Part shown: positions 23,278 to 31,700 of the stretch, piece by piece | How the letters are laid out: each line of letters opens with the position of its first letter | Numbering within the stretch: the first letter of the stretch is position 1 | From: Paenibacillus phytohabitans | Lineage (GTDB): Bacteria; Bacillota; Bacilli; Paenibacillales; Paenibacillaceae | Reading direction: 5' to 3' | Assembly (NCBI RefSeq): GCF_013141775.1 | Contig: NZ_WHOB01000069.1 | Location: forward strand, 496,001 to 560,000 | Length of the DNA stretch: 64,000 bases | Position numbers and translations under genes: made by a program | Notes under the pieces: generated by a model | What the model was told of the DNA's origin: nothing | What the model saw: the letters and a program-made list of their open reading frames with translations, nothing else | Databases searched by the model: none

Positions 23278-25500
23278 TCAAGCTTCTGCTGCCGGTAACC
23301 GCTTCAGCCGCAGAAACCGGTTCGAGATACAGTGTTGCCATAACTCAGTATGGAACTCATGCTGCGCCGATTGCTGCAGCAGCTCCGTCAAACTTAAGCC
23401 AGGTACGAAATTCCGCAAAAACTCGATCATGGGTACAGGAAACGGAAAAAGAGTGCCATCCCGCCGGACGAACAGCTTCTGCTCTTTGGGCTGCGGGTAA
23501 CTGGAGCAATCCGGTTTCCATTGCCCAAGAAGTTCAGTTAAATTTTGCGCGGTGACTGCCTTTCCTTCGCATTCGGATCTGTCCAGGATGTTATCCAGGT
23601 TCTTTTTGTTAAAAAGCTTGTGGACCGGAAGGTAATAATGTCCCTCTAGAAGGTGTCCGTTTAATTCCAAAATCGAGTTCTCGTTAGCTGCCGTCTGAGT
23701 TGTCCCGCTGATGACCTGAAGGACCTTGTTCCCGAAACGGTCGTGATAGAACATCGAATGCGCAGTATCCACTCCCCCCACCCAGGGACGGTCAAACAGG
23801 TTGCTCCTGAGAGATGCTTTGGCCTCTGTCAGCTCCTTCGGTCCCCAACGGGAAGTGTTGGCAAGCAAGTGCGTTTGCTCACTGTAATGCAGCCTCCATG
23901 CGACATCTTCGCCCTCGAAAGGCCGGAGATCCTGAATGCCGAAGCGCTCCGGTTCTTTGGCTATAATGGCACCTTTGGTTAAGACGAACTGGCCAAGCCC
24001 GCCAAAAGTCCAGTGCCTGCTGTTATGCTGCAAAAAATCAACTGAACTCAGGGCATCGTCAACCGTTTCTGTAGGAAATCCGGTAAATCCCATAATTTGT
24101 ACGCCGATGCCGGCTTCGCTGAACATTTGGATCGTTTCCTGCAGGCGGTCCACCTTGGTTCCTTTATGAATCAGATTCAATATCCGCTGGTTGCCGGATT
24201 CAAATCCGACAGAGATGGCGGTACATCCGCTTTGCTTCAGCAAAGCGCAGCGTTCCGGTGTCCAGTATTCCTCTAACCGGATCTCCGCTCCCCAGCGAAT
24301 GTCGAGTCCTTCTTCCAGAATCGCTGCCGCCAGCTTAAGCAGCAGGGCCGGAGATAACACGTCCACTGAGAAATAGATATATTTGTAGGTGACGGCGAGC
24401 GTCCTCAAATCTTCCATAATCTTATCCAGCGGGTATTGCCGCCAGGGACTGGTAGGCGAATCGGTATTGAGTCCGTAATCACAAAAGGTGCACCGGTTCC
24501 AATAACATCCCCGCGAAGGAGAATAGTAAATGAACGGAAAGGGGGATAAGTATTTCTCCCAGGGTAGCTTGCTGTACTCCGGCACCGGAAAGGAGCAGAT
24601 ATCTTCGTATTTGATTTCCAGAGCGGAGGCACCATGCACCGCCTGGTACCGGGGATGCAGCGCAATATTCGGTGACGCAGGCAGCGGTTTATGGTGCTTC
24701 AATGCCTGGAGGATAGAGACCAGTGCACTTTCACCTTCCCCGATAATGCAGGCATCTGCAGAGTCAAATACAGCATAGAAATCGCTTTTGTTCAAAATAT
24801 ATTTCCAGTAATCTGAGACGGCAGTCCCGCCAAATATAATCCGGATTTCCGGGCAGCTCTCCCGGATGTGCTGCGCCATGCTGAGCGCGAAAGGAAGCTG
24901 GGCGACATAGGTGATGCTGATCCCCACGAGGGAATAACCGCCAGTGATGATGCCGGGAATCAATTCGTTCCTGAAATAATCGGTGAAAGGTGCTGAGATC
25001 ACTCCGGTAATTCGGGTATCGCGCATATCCATGGAGTTAAATACATTGAAAAATCCGCTGGTGGCTAAGCTGAATCCTCTGAATTGCCCCGGAAAGCCTT
25101 TTAGAGATAAGGCATCCATCCAGAGCATTACAGTCTCAACGGCGCTGGTATACAGCCTGTAGTCAAAGAATTCTGTTTCATCACGGAAAGTATGCAGCGC
25201 GGCTGGCAGCGCCCCGGCAAAATTCATGCCTTGTACTTTGAGCGCGTAATAAAGCTCCATCTGTTCAATGGGCGCAGGTTGTTCCAGTGCTTGAAGCTGT
25301 GCAGTCCGTTCATTTATATACTGCATTGTTCTTCCGATTTGCTCAGGCGTTACGGTATACAGCCAGGAGTCTATATTACTATCAATAATATCAATATCTT
25401 CAAAGCCGAATTGCCGCGCATAGCCCGCCAAGCAACATAGGCTGTGATAACCTGAAGTAGGGTCGCTGACCGGAGGGTATATTAGCGCAGTTTTTACCAT
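23278..25500 (-). CDS. Cobalamin-binding-type radical SAM enzyme, candidate RiPP maturase
   Basis: 740 residues. An N-terminal Rossmann-like B12-binding region (about 1-290: VKTALIYPPVSDP, YSLVGISITYVAQLPF, IRIIFGGTAVSDYWK, IIGEGE) precedes a radical SAM barrel (about 320-540). The barrel holds the cluster motif SRGCYWNRCTFCDYG (Cys332, Cys337, Cys340), and a long C-terminal region follows. The cysteines are spaced CX4CX2C instead of the usual CX3CX2C. Family members methylate or otherwise modify unactivated carbons. The ATG at 25500 has GGAGG 7 nt upstream; the longer frame from 25548 starts inside a hairpin. It lies between a 33-codon peptide gene and an MFS exporter, all in one direction, so a peptide substrate is likely (inference). 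Confidence 0.85.
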   Translation of the reverse strand: MVKTALIYPPVSDPTSGYHSLCCLAGYARQFGFEDIDIIDSNIDSWLYTVTPEQIGRTMQYINERTAQLQALEQPAPIEQMELYYALKVQGMNFAGALPAALHTFRDETEFFDYRLYTSAVETVMLWMDALSLKGFPGQFRGFSLATSGFFNVFNSMDMRDTRITGVISAPFTDYFRNELIPGIITGGYSLVGISITYVAQLPFALSMAQHIRESCPEIRIIFGGTAVSDYWKYILNKSDFYAVFDSADACIIGEGESALVSILQALKHHKPLPASPNIALHPRYQAVHGASALEIKYEDICSFPVPEYSKLPWEKYLSPFPFIYYSPSRGCYWNRCTFCDYGLNTDSPTSPWRQYPLDKIMEDLRTLAVTYKYIYFSVDVLSPALLLKLAAAILEEGLDIRWGAEIRLEEYWTPERCALLKQSGCTAISVGFESGNQRILNLIHKGTKVDRLQETIQMFSEAGIGVQIMGFTGFPTETVDDALSSVDFLQHNSRHWTFGGLGQFVLTKGAIIAKEPERFGIQDLRPFEGEDVAWRLHYSEQTHLLANTSRWGPKELTEAKASLRSNLFDRPWVGGVDTAHSMFYHDRFGNKVLQVISGTTQTAANENSILELNGHLLEGHYYLPVHKLFNKKNLDNILDRSECEGKAVTAQNLTELLGQWKPDCSSYPQPKEQKLFVRRDGTLFPFPVPMIEFLRNFVPGLSLTELLQQSAQHEFHTELWQHCISNRFLRLKRLPAAEA

Positions 25501-25527
25501 TCCAAAACCTCCATCATGAAGAGAATT

Positions 25528-25556
25528 CCTCCTCATTGAAAGATTCAATGAGGAGG
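25528..25556 (-). promoter_or_regulatory. Perfect intergenic hairpin between peptide gene and radical SAM gene
   Basis: CCTCCTCATTGAA (25528-25540) and TTCAATGAGGAGG (25544-25556) form a 13-bp stem with a 3-nt loop. No T-run follows, so it is more likely an attenuator or mRNA-stability hairpin than a full terminator. It would let the peptide be made in excess of its enzyme. Confidence 0.6.
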
Positions 25557-25575
25557 ATGGGCTGCGGAGAGTTAC

Positions 25576-25677
25576 TTAGTGAATGTTATTGACGTTGTTC
25601 TGGCGTGTGACATCGTTATCAGATGCTTCGGTGACTTCCAAAATCGCTGCAAGCAACTCTTTTTCTTCCTTTTTCAT
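25576..25677 (-). CDS. 33-residue peptide, candidate RiPP precursor
   Basis: Minus-strand frame ATG 25677 to TAA 25576. AAAGGAGGTG, one of the best ribosome binding sites in the window, sits 9 nt before the ATG. The peptide starts MKKEEKELLAAILEVTEAS, an acidic amphipathic leader-like helix, and ends DNDVTRQNNVNNIH, an Asn-rich tail without Cys, Ser clusters or a Gly-Gly site. It is the first gene of a run with a cobalamin-type radical SAM enzyme and an MFS transporter and is separated from them by a hairpin, the usual order of a RiPP operon. Being a precursor is inference; the frame, ribosome binding site and position are seen directly. Confidence 0.72.
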   Translation of the reverse strand: MKKEEKELLAAILEVTEASDNDVTRQNNVNNIH

Positions 25678-25708
25678 GTAAATTCACCTCCTTTAGCTAA
25701 TTAAAGAG

Positions 25709-25714
25709 ATTATA
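25709..25714 (-). promoter_or_regulatory. Candidate -10 box of the peptide operon
   Basis: On the minus strand TATAAT lies about 30 nt before the peptide's start codon. The matching -35 position (AGGTCT) is poor, so an activator may be needed. Confidence 0.4.
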
Positions 25715-25750
25715 TGCTATAAAATACCACTAGACCTATGAGTTAGCAGA

Positions 25751-25779
25751 TTGACGATGAAAATAATTACAGATAAACT
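25751..25779 (+). promoter_or_regulatory. Predicted promoter of the divergent flavin reductase gene
   Basis: TTGACG (25751-25756) and TAAACT (25774-25779) are 17 bp apart, about 110 nt before the ATG at 25888 and back-to-back with the peptide operon promoter region. Confidence 0.5.
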
Positions 25780-25887
25780 ATTAAATTGGGTATTTCTGCG
25801 TAAAATCGTTCAAGCCTAAATGAATACTCACTCTGCTGTTACGGGAAGAATGTATGCAAGAGAATGTCTGGAAGGAGTGAGCGCTAG

Positions 25888-26976
25888 ATGAAAGTTGCAA
25901 TCATGGGGGCAGGAATATCGGGGCTTGCCTGTGCCATTACACTTGAGAAGCATGGAATAGAACCCGTAATTTTTGAGAGCCGCAGTATGATTGGAGACCG
26001 GTTTGTGAATGCCGAAGTGCTGCTCTCCATGTTCACCCGTCCCGTTAATGACAGTATCGCTTACTTATCGGAGCAATACGGTATATATCTTCATCCGGCT
26101 GCCGGCATTTCAAAGTTTACATTTTATTCGAAGCATGAGCAGGCTATTCTGGAAGGGCAGCTAGGCTTCACGAACATTCGTGGAAGACATAAGAATTCTT
26201 ATGAAGCACAGCTGGGGAGGCAGGTTAAGTCAAAAATCCATTATAGATCTGACAAAACGTATGAGGAACTGCTTGCAGACTATACGCATGTGGTGCTTGC
26301 AACGGGGGACAGCGATTACGCGAAGAAAACCCGCAATTTCAGGGAAGATCTGACGGTTTCGGTCAAAGGTGCAACGGTTGAGGGCCAATTCGATCCGTAT
26401 GAGGTTAAGGCTTGGCTGGATTACGACCTCGCACCTTTCGGATACGGATACCTGATTCCATTCTCGGAGAAAGAGGCTAACCTTGTCATTGCCATTCCTG
26501 ATCTCCCTGAGATGAATACCGTTATAGAAACTCTATGGGAGCGTTATTATCTCAAGGTACAAGCGGAACTCCAGCAAGCGCTGCCTATTACGGACCAATT
26601 CCAAATCACCGGTTACCCCCTAGGGGTATGTCACTCCGGCAGGATCGGCAATACATTTTATGTTGGTAATTGCTTCGGGGCAATGATGCCGTTCATGGGG
26701 TTCGGACAGCATGCCTCCTGGATGACCGGGATTTATGCCGCCCGCGATTTATGTGGTCTGGGTAGCTATGAGGAGCTTACCAAGCCGATCAGACAGAGTT
26801 ACGAGAACTCGCTAGTCCTGCGCAGAACGATGGAGCATCTCTCGAATGAGACCTTGGATCTTATTATCCGTAATCTCGATAGCAGCCTGGGCAGAAAATT
26901 GCTCACAAGCACTATCCTTAATCCTTTAAAAATAGCAAGTTATCTGCTTCGTCCCTATATTAAGCTGAAGAGCTAA
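25888..26976 (+). CDS. FAD-dependent oxidoreductase, geranylgeranyl-reductase-like
   Basis: 362 residues. The dinucleotide-binding loop is GAGISG (7-12). A second FAD motif, NTFYVGNCFGAMMPFMGFGQH, resembles the GDAxGxxxPxxGxG of geranylgeranyl reductase and halogenase-like flavoproteins. There is no signal peptide; a hydrophobic C-terminus (IASYLLRPYIKLKS) could touch the membrane. GGAAGGAG is 10 nt before the ATG. It is divergent from the candidate peptide operon and may be a tailoring enzyme for it, but it could equally be independent. Confidence 0.8.
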   Translation: MKVAIMGAGISGLACAITLEKHGIEPVIFESRSMIGDRFVNAEVLLSMFTRPVNDSIAYLSEQYGIYLHPAAGISKFTFYSKHEQAILEGQLGFTNIRGRHKNSYEAQLGRQVKSKIHYRSDKTYEELLADYTHVVLATGDSDYAKKTRNFREDLTVSVKGATVEGQFDPYEVKAWLDYDLAPFGYGYLIPFSEKEANLVIAIPDLPEMNTVIETLWERYYLKVQAELQQALPITDQFQITGYPLGVCHSGRIGNTFYVGNCFGAMMPFMGFGQHASWMTGIYAARDLCGLGSYEELTKPIRQSYENSLVLRRTMEHLSNETLDLIIRNLDSSLGRKLLTSTILNPLKIASYLLRPYIKLKS

Positions 26977-26981
26977 TTATT

Positions 26982-27872
26982 TTAACTTAAGAGCTTCAAT
27001 AAATCGTTCCTCAGCTGTACAACTTCCCTGTTTGCACTATCCGCATAATCCGGCAGCAGCATATCCTTCACCATGTTGGTCCGCAGCCATAGCATAAAGA
27101 ATAAATCCAGTATCAAGCTTGGAAATATAAGCACCATTTTAAATCCAGCAGGGTTAATAGTGACGCCAGCTTGTTGGATGGCCTTTAAATACTTTTTTAA
27201 GGTGACTGTTATTTGGTGTGCCGTTTGTCTGGTTCTGACTGTTTTTATGTCAATAATCTTATGGTCAGAGTGTAAAACACTAAGCAATGCAATGTCCGAT
27301 ACGGAATGTGTTATGAGATAAGCTCTCATATCCTTATTCATTGTGTAAGGAAGCTTTGCTGTTATAAATAATTGTGCGAGGTTTTCTACACGTTCTGTCA
27401 CTGCACCGTTGATTTCTCCAAATGTAGTAGCGAATAGCATCTTTGGCGGAAACCGGGCATACAAAATCCCCTCTTTAATCTGTCCGCCAGCCCCGGGAAA
27501 AGCCGGTAAAAGTCTGTCTCCCACAATATCCAGCCACGAAGCAAATCCAATTGAATTATTAGTCATAGTAACAATATTTTTGCTTTGATTGTCTTTGAGT
27601 GCTAACAACGCGGATTCGGCTTGATCGTAACGAACGGTTACCAAAATAAAATCATATACATCATCATTTTCAAGCTTATCGATGACTTTTACCTGTACCG
27701 CTTTAACGGCACCTTTCTCATTATATTGCAGGCCTTTCTCTTTCAAGGCTGTAAACCGGTTAGAACGTGCAAACAGAGTAACATCCACCCCTGCTTCCAA
27801 GAATTTGATTGCATACGCGCTCCCTATAACACCTGCACCAAAAATCAAAATTCTTTTTTGTTTCACTGGCAT
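26982..27872 (-). CDS. Ketopantoate reductase family (PanE/ApbA-like) oxidoreductase
   Basis: 296 residues, usual length. The N-terminal NADP-binding loop is LIFGAGVIGSAYAIKFLEAG. FILVTVRYDQAESAL and NNSIG fit the family, which includes 2-dehydropantoate 2-reductases of CoA synthesis but also many paralogues of unknown substrate. The C-terminal half lacks an obvious strong match to housekeeping PanE. The ATG at 27872 has AGGGGG 6 nt upstream; the ATG at 27896 has none. It is divergent from a TetR gene, so it is probably a regulated paralogue. Confidence 0.8.
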   Translation of the reverse strand: MPVKQKRILIFGAGVIGSAYAIKFLEAGVDVTLFARSNRFTALKEKGLQYNEKGAVKAVQVKVIDKLENDDVYDFILVTVRYDQAESALLALKDNQSKNIVTMTNNSIGFASWLDIVGDRLLPAFPGAGGQIKEGILYARFPPKMLFATTFGEINGAVTERVENLAQLFITAKLPYTMNKDMRAYLITHSVSDIALLSVLHSDHKIIDIKTVRTRQTAHQITVTLKKYLKAIQQAGVTINPAGFKMVLIFPSLILDLFFMLWLRTNMVKDMLLPDYADSANREVVQLRNDLLKLLS

Positions 27873-27912
27873 AATAATCCCCCTATTTTTTAACATTCCG
27901 GTATTGACTATC

Positions 27913-27925
27913 CAACAGCGTGTTG
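27913..27925. promoter_or_regulatory. Candidate TetR operator between the PanE-like and TetR genes
   Basis: A CAACA-GCG-TGTTG dyad (27913-27925) lies just after TTGACT (27904-27909), in the middle of the divergent intergenic region. Confidence 0.4.
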
Positions 27926-28018
27926 TATGATGTGATCATAAATCTTTAGTCTTCCCTCATCAACCATCAGTTTTTCAGGATGTGTCGGATGATAATCTTG
28001 TCTGCGAAGGAGTATGGA

Positions 28019-28570
28019 ATGAAAAAACAGCCCGAAATCACGGAAAAAACGAGACAAAATTTCATAGATGTTTTTTGTGAGCTGTACAGCCAAAAGCCGA
28101 TTGAAAAAATCTCAGTGCAAGAGATTGCGAAGAAGTCGGGATATAACCGCAGCACCTTTTATCAATACTTCACTGATATTTACGAATTGTTGGACTCTGT
28201 TGAGAATGATTTGTTGAATTACATCAAAGAAGAGTTGGCGAATAAAAAGCTGGCTGCCTATACTGTTCAGGATGCGCTTCATTGTCTGGAAAACCAGGAA
28301 TATCTCTCGGTCCTCAAGGCCCTCCTGGGTGATTATGGCAGTATCCATTTTATAGAACGCTTGAAAAGAGAAATGATCCTGGATAGATTGGATTTAAACG
28401 TTCCGCACAACGATTCCTTAAAGCCATACCTGATTGAGTTTCAGATTTCAACCTCACTTTCTCTGCTTCGTCTATGGCTTCAGCGGGAAAAGGATTTACC
28501 GCCGGAAGAATTCCACAGGTTAGTGGACAACCTATATACAGCGGGGGTAACGGCCTATTCTCAGAACTGA
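28019..28570 (+). CDS. TetR-family transcriptional regulator
   Basis: 183 residues. The N-terminal helix-turn-helix (about 10-55: TRQNFIDVFCELYSQKP, then ISVQEIAKKSGYNRSTFYQYF) is followed by a helical C-terminal domain of the TetR_C_33-like kind. GAAGGAG is 6 nt before the ATG at 28019; an earlier in-frame ATG has no such site. It probably represses itself and the divergent PanE-like gene through the dyad at 27913. Confidence 0.87.
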   Translation: MKKQPEITEKTRQNFIDVFCELYSQKPIEKISVQEIAKKSGYNRSTFYQYFTDIYELLDSVENDLLNYIKEELANKKLAAYTVQDALHCLENQEYLSVLKALLGDYGSIHFIERLKREMILDRLDLNVPHNDSLKPYLIEFQISTSLSLLRLWLQREKDLPPEEFHRLVDNLYTAGVTAYSQN

Positions 28571-28602
28571 AACCATGCCGATTTCACACCATTATTCGAC
28601 TT

Positions 28603-28667
28603 GTTCAAATTTTAATAGCGCTTACATTAGGATATTCATAGGGTCCTTCGCTCCCCGTCATTATAAT
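28603..28667 (+). promoter_or_regulatory. Promoter region of the giant glycosidase gene with cre-like site
   Basis: GTTCAAATTTTAATAGCG (28603-28620) and GATATTC (28631-28637) recur with the same spacing before the GH38 gene (33585 and 33613). A consensus TATAAT lies at 28662-28667. TAATAGCGCTTACA (28613-28626) matches the CcpA cre consensus TGWAANCGNTNWCA at 12 of 14 positions. Catabolite repression plus a specific regulator is the likely scheme. Confidence 0.55.
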
Positions 28668-28710
28668 GAAGGTGCAATTACCTTAAAGATGAGGTGAGGT
28701 GGGGTTAATA

Positions 28711-31700
28711 ATGAAGAGGAAGTCCGTTGTGTCATTGCTGCTTGTCTGGATGCTGATTGTCGCAGTCGTTCCGTCTTATGCAGGTGCAGATCCGGTACCG
28801 GGTCCGGTTAGTATTGTGCTGGGAGAGACGAATACAGAGAATGGAATAACGGCCTGGAACGGGGACGGACCGGGAGGGGTCATCAAAGAGACGGTCCAGG
28901 GCAAATCCGGCTGGCGGACAGACCCGGCCGGGGGCGGGAAATATATTTACCTGAACGTGTCGGATGCCTTCATCCATGGCGGAACTAATGCGGTCACGGT
29001 CACATTCGAATATTATGATATGGCCGGCAGCGCAGACAACATCTTCGGATTCTCCTACGACTCCGTATCAAGTGCATGGGATTATAACGTACCTAAGACG
29101 TATCTGACAGGCAGCAACACCTGGAAGACCGTCACCTACACCTTAAAGGACGCTAACTTTGCGAATAGGGAGAATGGGGCTGATCTCCGGATTGACACCT
29201 CTGTCCCTGTCCTGTTCGGGAGCATCACTGTCGCGAAGAGTGCGGTAACTTCTGCAGCAACGGGGCTTCAGGCAGTTCCGGCTGCCGTAAGTCTGCCCAT
29301 CGGATCAACCCGTACGATTGCTGCCGCTGTACTGGACCAGAACGGGTTCCTGATGAACAAGCTGACCCTCAGCTACACCAGCAGCAACGCTGCCATCGCC
29401 AAGGTTGACAGCACCGGCAAGATCACGGCCATGCAGCTGGGAAGCGCCGTTGTCACAGCGAAGTACGGCACCCTCACCACGAACATTCCCGTGACTGTAA
29501 CCAAGGTGACCGGACCTGTAAGCGTTATCATGGGGTCGGTTACACAGGAGAACGGATTGACGCCGTTTGCCGGAGATTCGAATGCCAAGACGATCCAGAC
29601 TTACAATGGCATTACCGGCTGGCAGACGAATCCTGCCGCCAGCGCGCATTATATCTATTTCAAGGTAACCGATAATTACATTTATGGCGGCAAAAACACG
29701 GTCAGGGTAACGGTAGACTACTACGACAGCGCCGTGAGCGGAGAGAAAGGCTTCAAGCTTGCCTATGATTCATCACAGACGCAGTACGCTTACACAGACT
29801 TGACCGTACTGACCGGCAGCAATACCTGGAAGCAGGCGACTTACATCATAGAGGATGCCCAGTTCAGCAACCGTCTAAATAATGGCTCCGACTTCCGGAT
29901 TGAGACCAGTATACCGGTCTGCTTCGCCAAGGTAACCGCTGAACTCATCCCTACCGTGTCAATGCGCGGGGCACAAATCAAGACAGGCAGTGTTTTCAAG
30001 GAGACGGAAGCATCGGGCGTCAACCTGGTTTTTGACAATCAGTTCGAATCCGGCAGGGCCCTGCATGTGAAGTACAGTCTTCTTGACTATTCGAATATCA
30101 CAGTGGATGAAGGTGAGTTCGATGTCAGCCTGAATCCGGAGCAGAAGGGCTTCATCAAGCCGCTGAATTTCGGTATTCTGAACAAAGGGACGTATACCGT
30201 ATCCGTAGACGCCGCCAGTGCAGACGGAACGATTCAGCTTCATGAAGACCTGCATCTCGGAACAATCACCGATCTTACGGGTAAATCTGTCCAATCGTTC
30301 CTGGGCATGAACACCCATTTCAGCAAAGCCTATGGAGGCTCAGATATCCGGCTTCCGCTGGCTGTCCAGGCGGGCGCTGTATCGATCCGGGATGGCTACA
30401 ATCCGGGCAACCCAACGACTTACATTGATAACGCAGCCGCAAACGGATTAAGCACATTCATCGTGACAAGCACAGATCCTGTTGTCATAGAACAGACGGT
30501 GACAAGTCTGCAGGGCAAGGTGAACGCTTTTGAAATCGGCAATGAACTCAGTACCCAGCTGACACCCGCGCAATATCTGGCGATTCTGCAGAACGCGTAT
30601 ACGATTATCAAAGGCGTGAATCCAAGCCTCAAGGTAGTCGGCGGTGTCACCTTGAACTATGATGAGCCTTGGCTCAAGCAGCTGGTCGATCTTGGGGCCA
30701 CGCAATATCTGGATGTGATGTCCTTCCATGTGTACCCTTCCTACAATCCTGAACAAGGGGAGACGCTTGCTGAATTTCAGGATCTGGACAGTTATATTAA
30801 AGCTTATCAGAGTAGTCATGGGCTCACCAAGGATATTGAATTATGGCTGACCGAGATTGGCTGGCCGACGATGGATCAGAAATGGGGAGGGGTTACGGAA
30901 CTTGATTCGGCTTCTTATGCGGTTCAATTGTATGTAGCCAATCTGGCGAATGATAAGCTGATCGATCGAATTTACTGGTACGATTTCCTGAACGACTGTA
31001 CCGACAGCACCTTCTATGAATGCAGTCAAGGTGTGCTGTACGTCGATAATTCGCCGAAACCTTCGTTCGTCGGGTTCAATGCCGTCTCGGAGCTGCTAGG
31101 CGGAGCCACCTTCGTTCAGGCTTACAGTCTGGCGGACAATGATGTAAGAGCCTATAAGTTCCACCGTGCGTCCGACAACCAGGATATCACTGTAATCTGG
31201 TCAAACACCGATAAGCAGATTGGTCTGCATACGGGTACCGCCGAGGTAGAGCTGAGAGATCTATTCGGTAATGCCCGTTCCTTCGATACGATCGGCGGCA
31301 CGACGACATTCACGGCTTCGCAGGAACCCGTCTACCTCGTCGGCAATCTCGCCGCGGCTCCAGTGCTGGATACGCCGACCTTTCAGGCGGACACTTCTGC
31401 TATAACGGCGGCACCGGGGGAAGAAGTTCAGATACAGGTCACGCGGGCAGGCGGGGCAGAATCGCTCTCTGGAACTTACAGTCTGGCCCTTCCGGCCGGC
31501 TGGCAGCTGGTATCAGGAGGCTCCTTCAGTGCGGGACCGGCAACGGATACTTTAACCGTCAGAGCCCCGGGAACCCCCTCCACCGGCAGCGCACGCCTCT
31601 ACCCGACCGGTGCGTCCGGCGAACGGTACGGCAGTCTGACGCTGGAGGTTCTCATGAAGGAAGCTGACGCTGTGCATGTCTCTCCCGCCCTTAACGCAGC

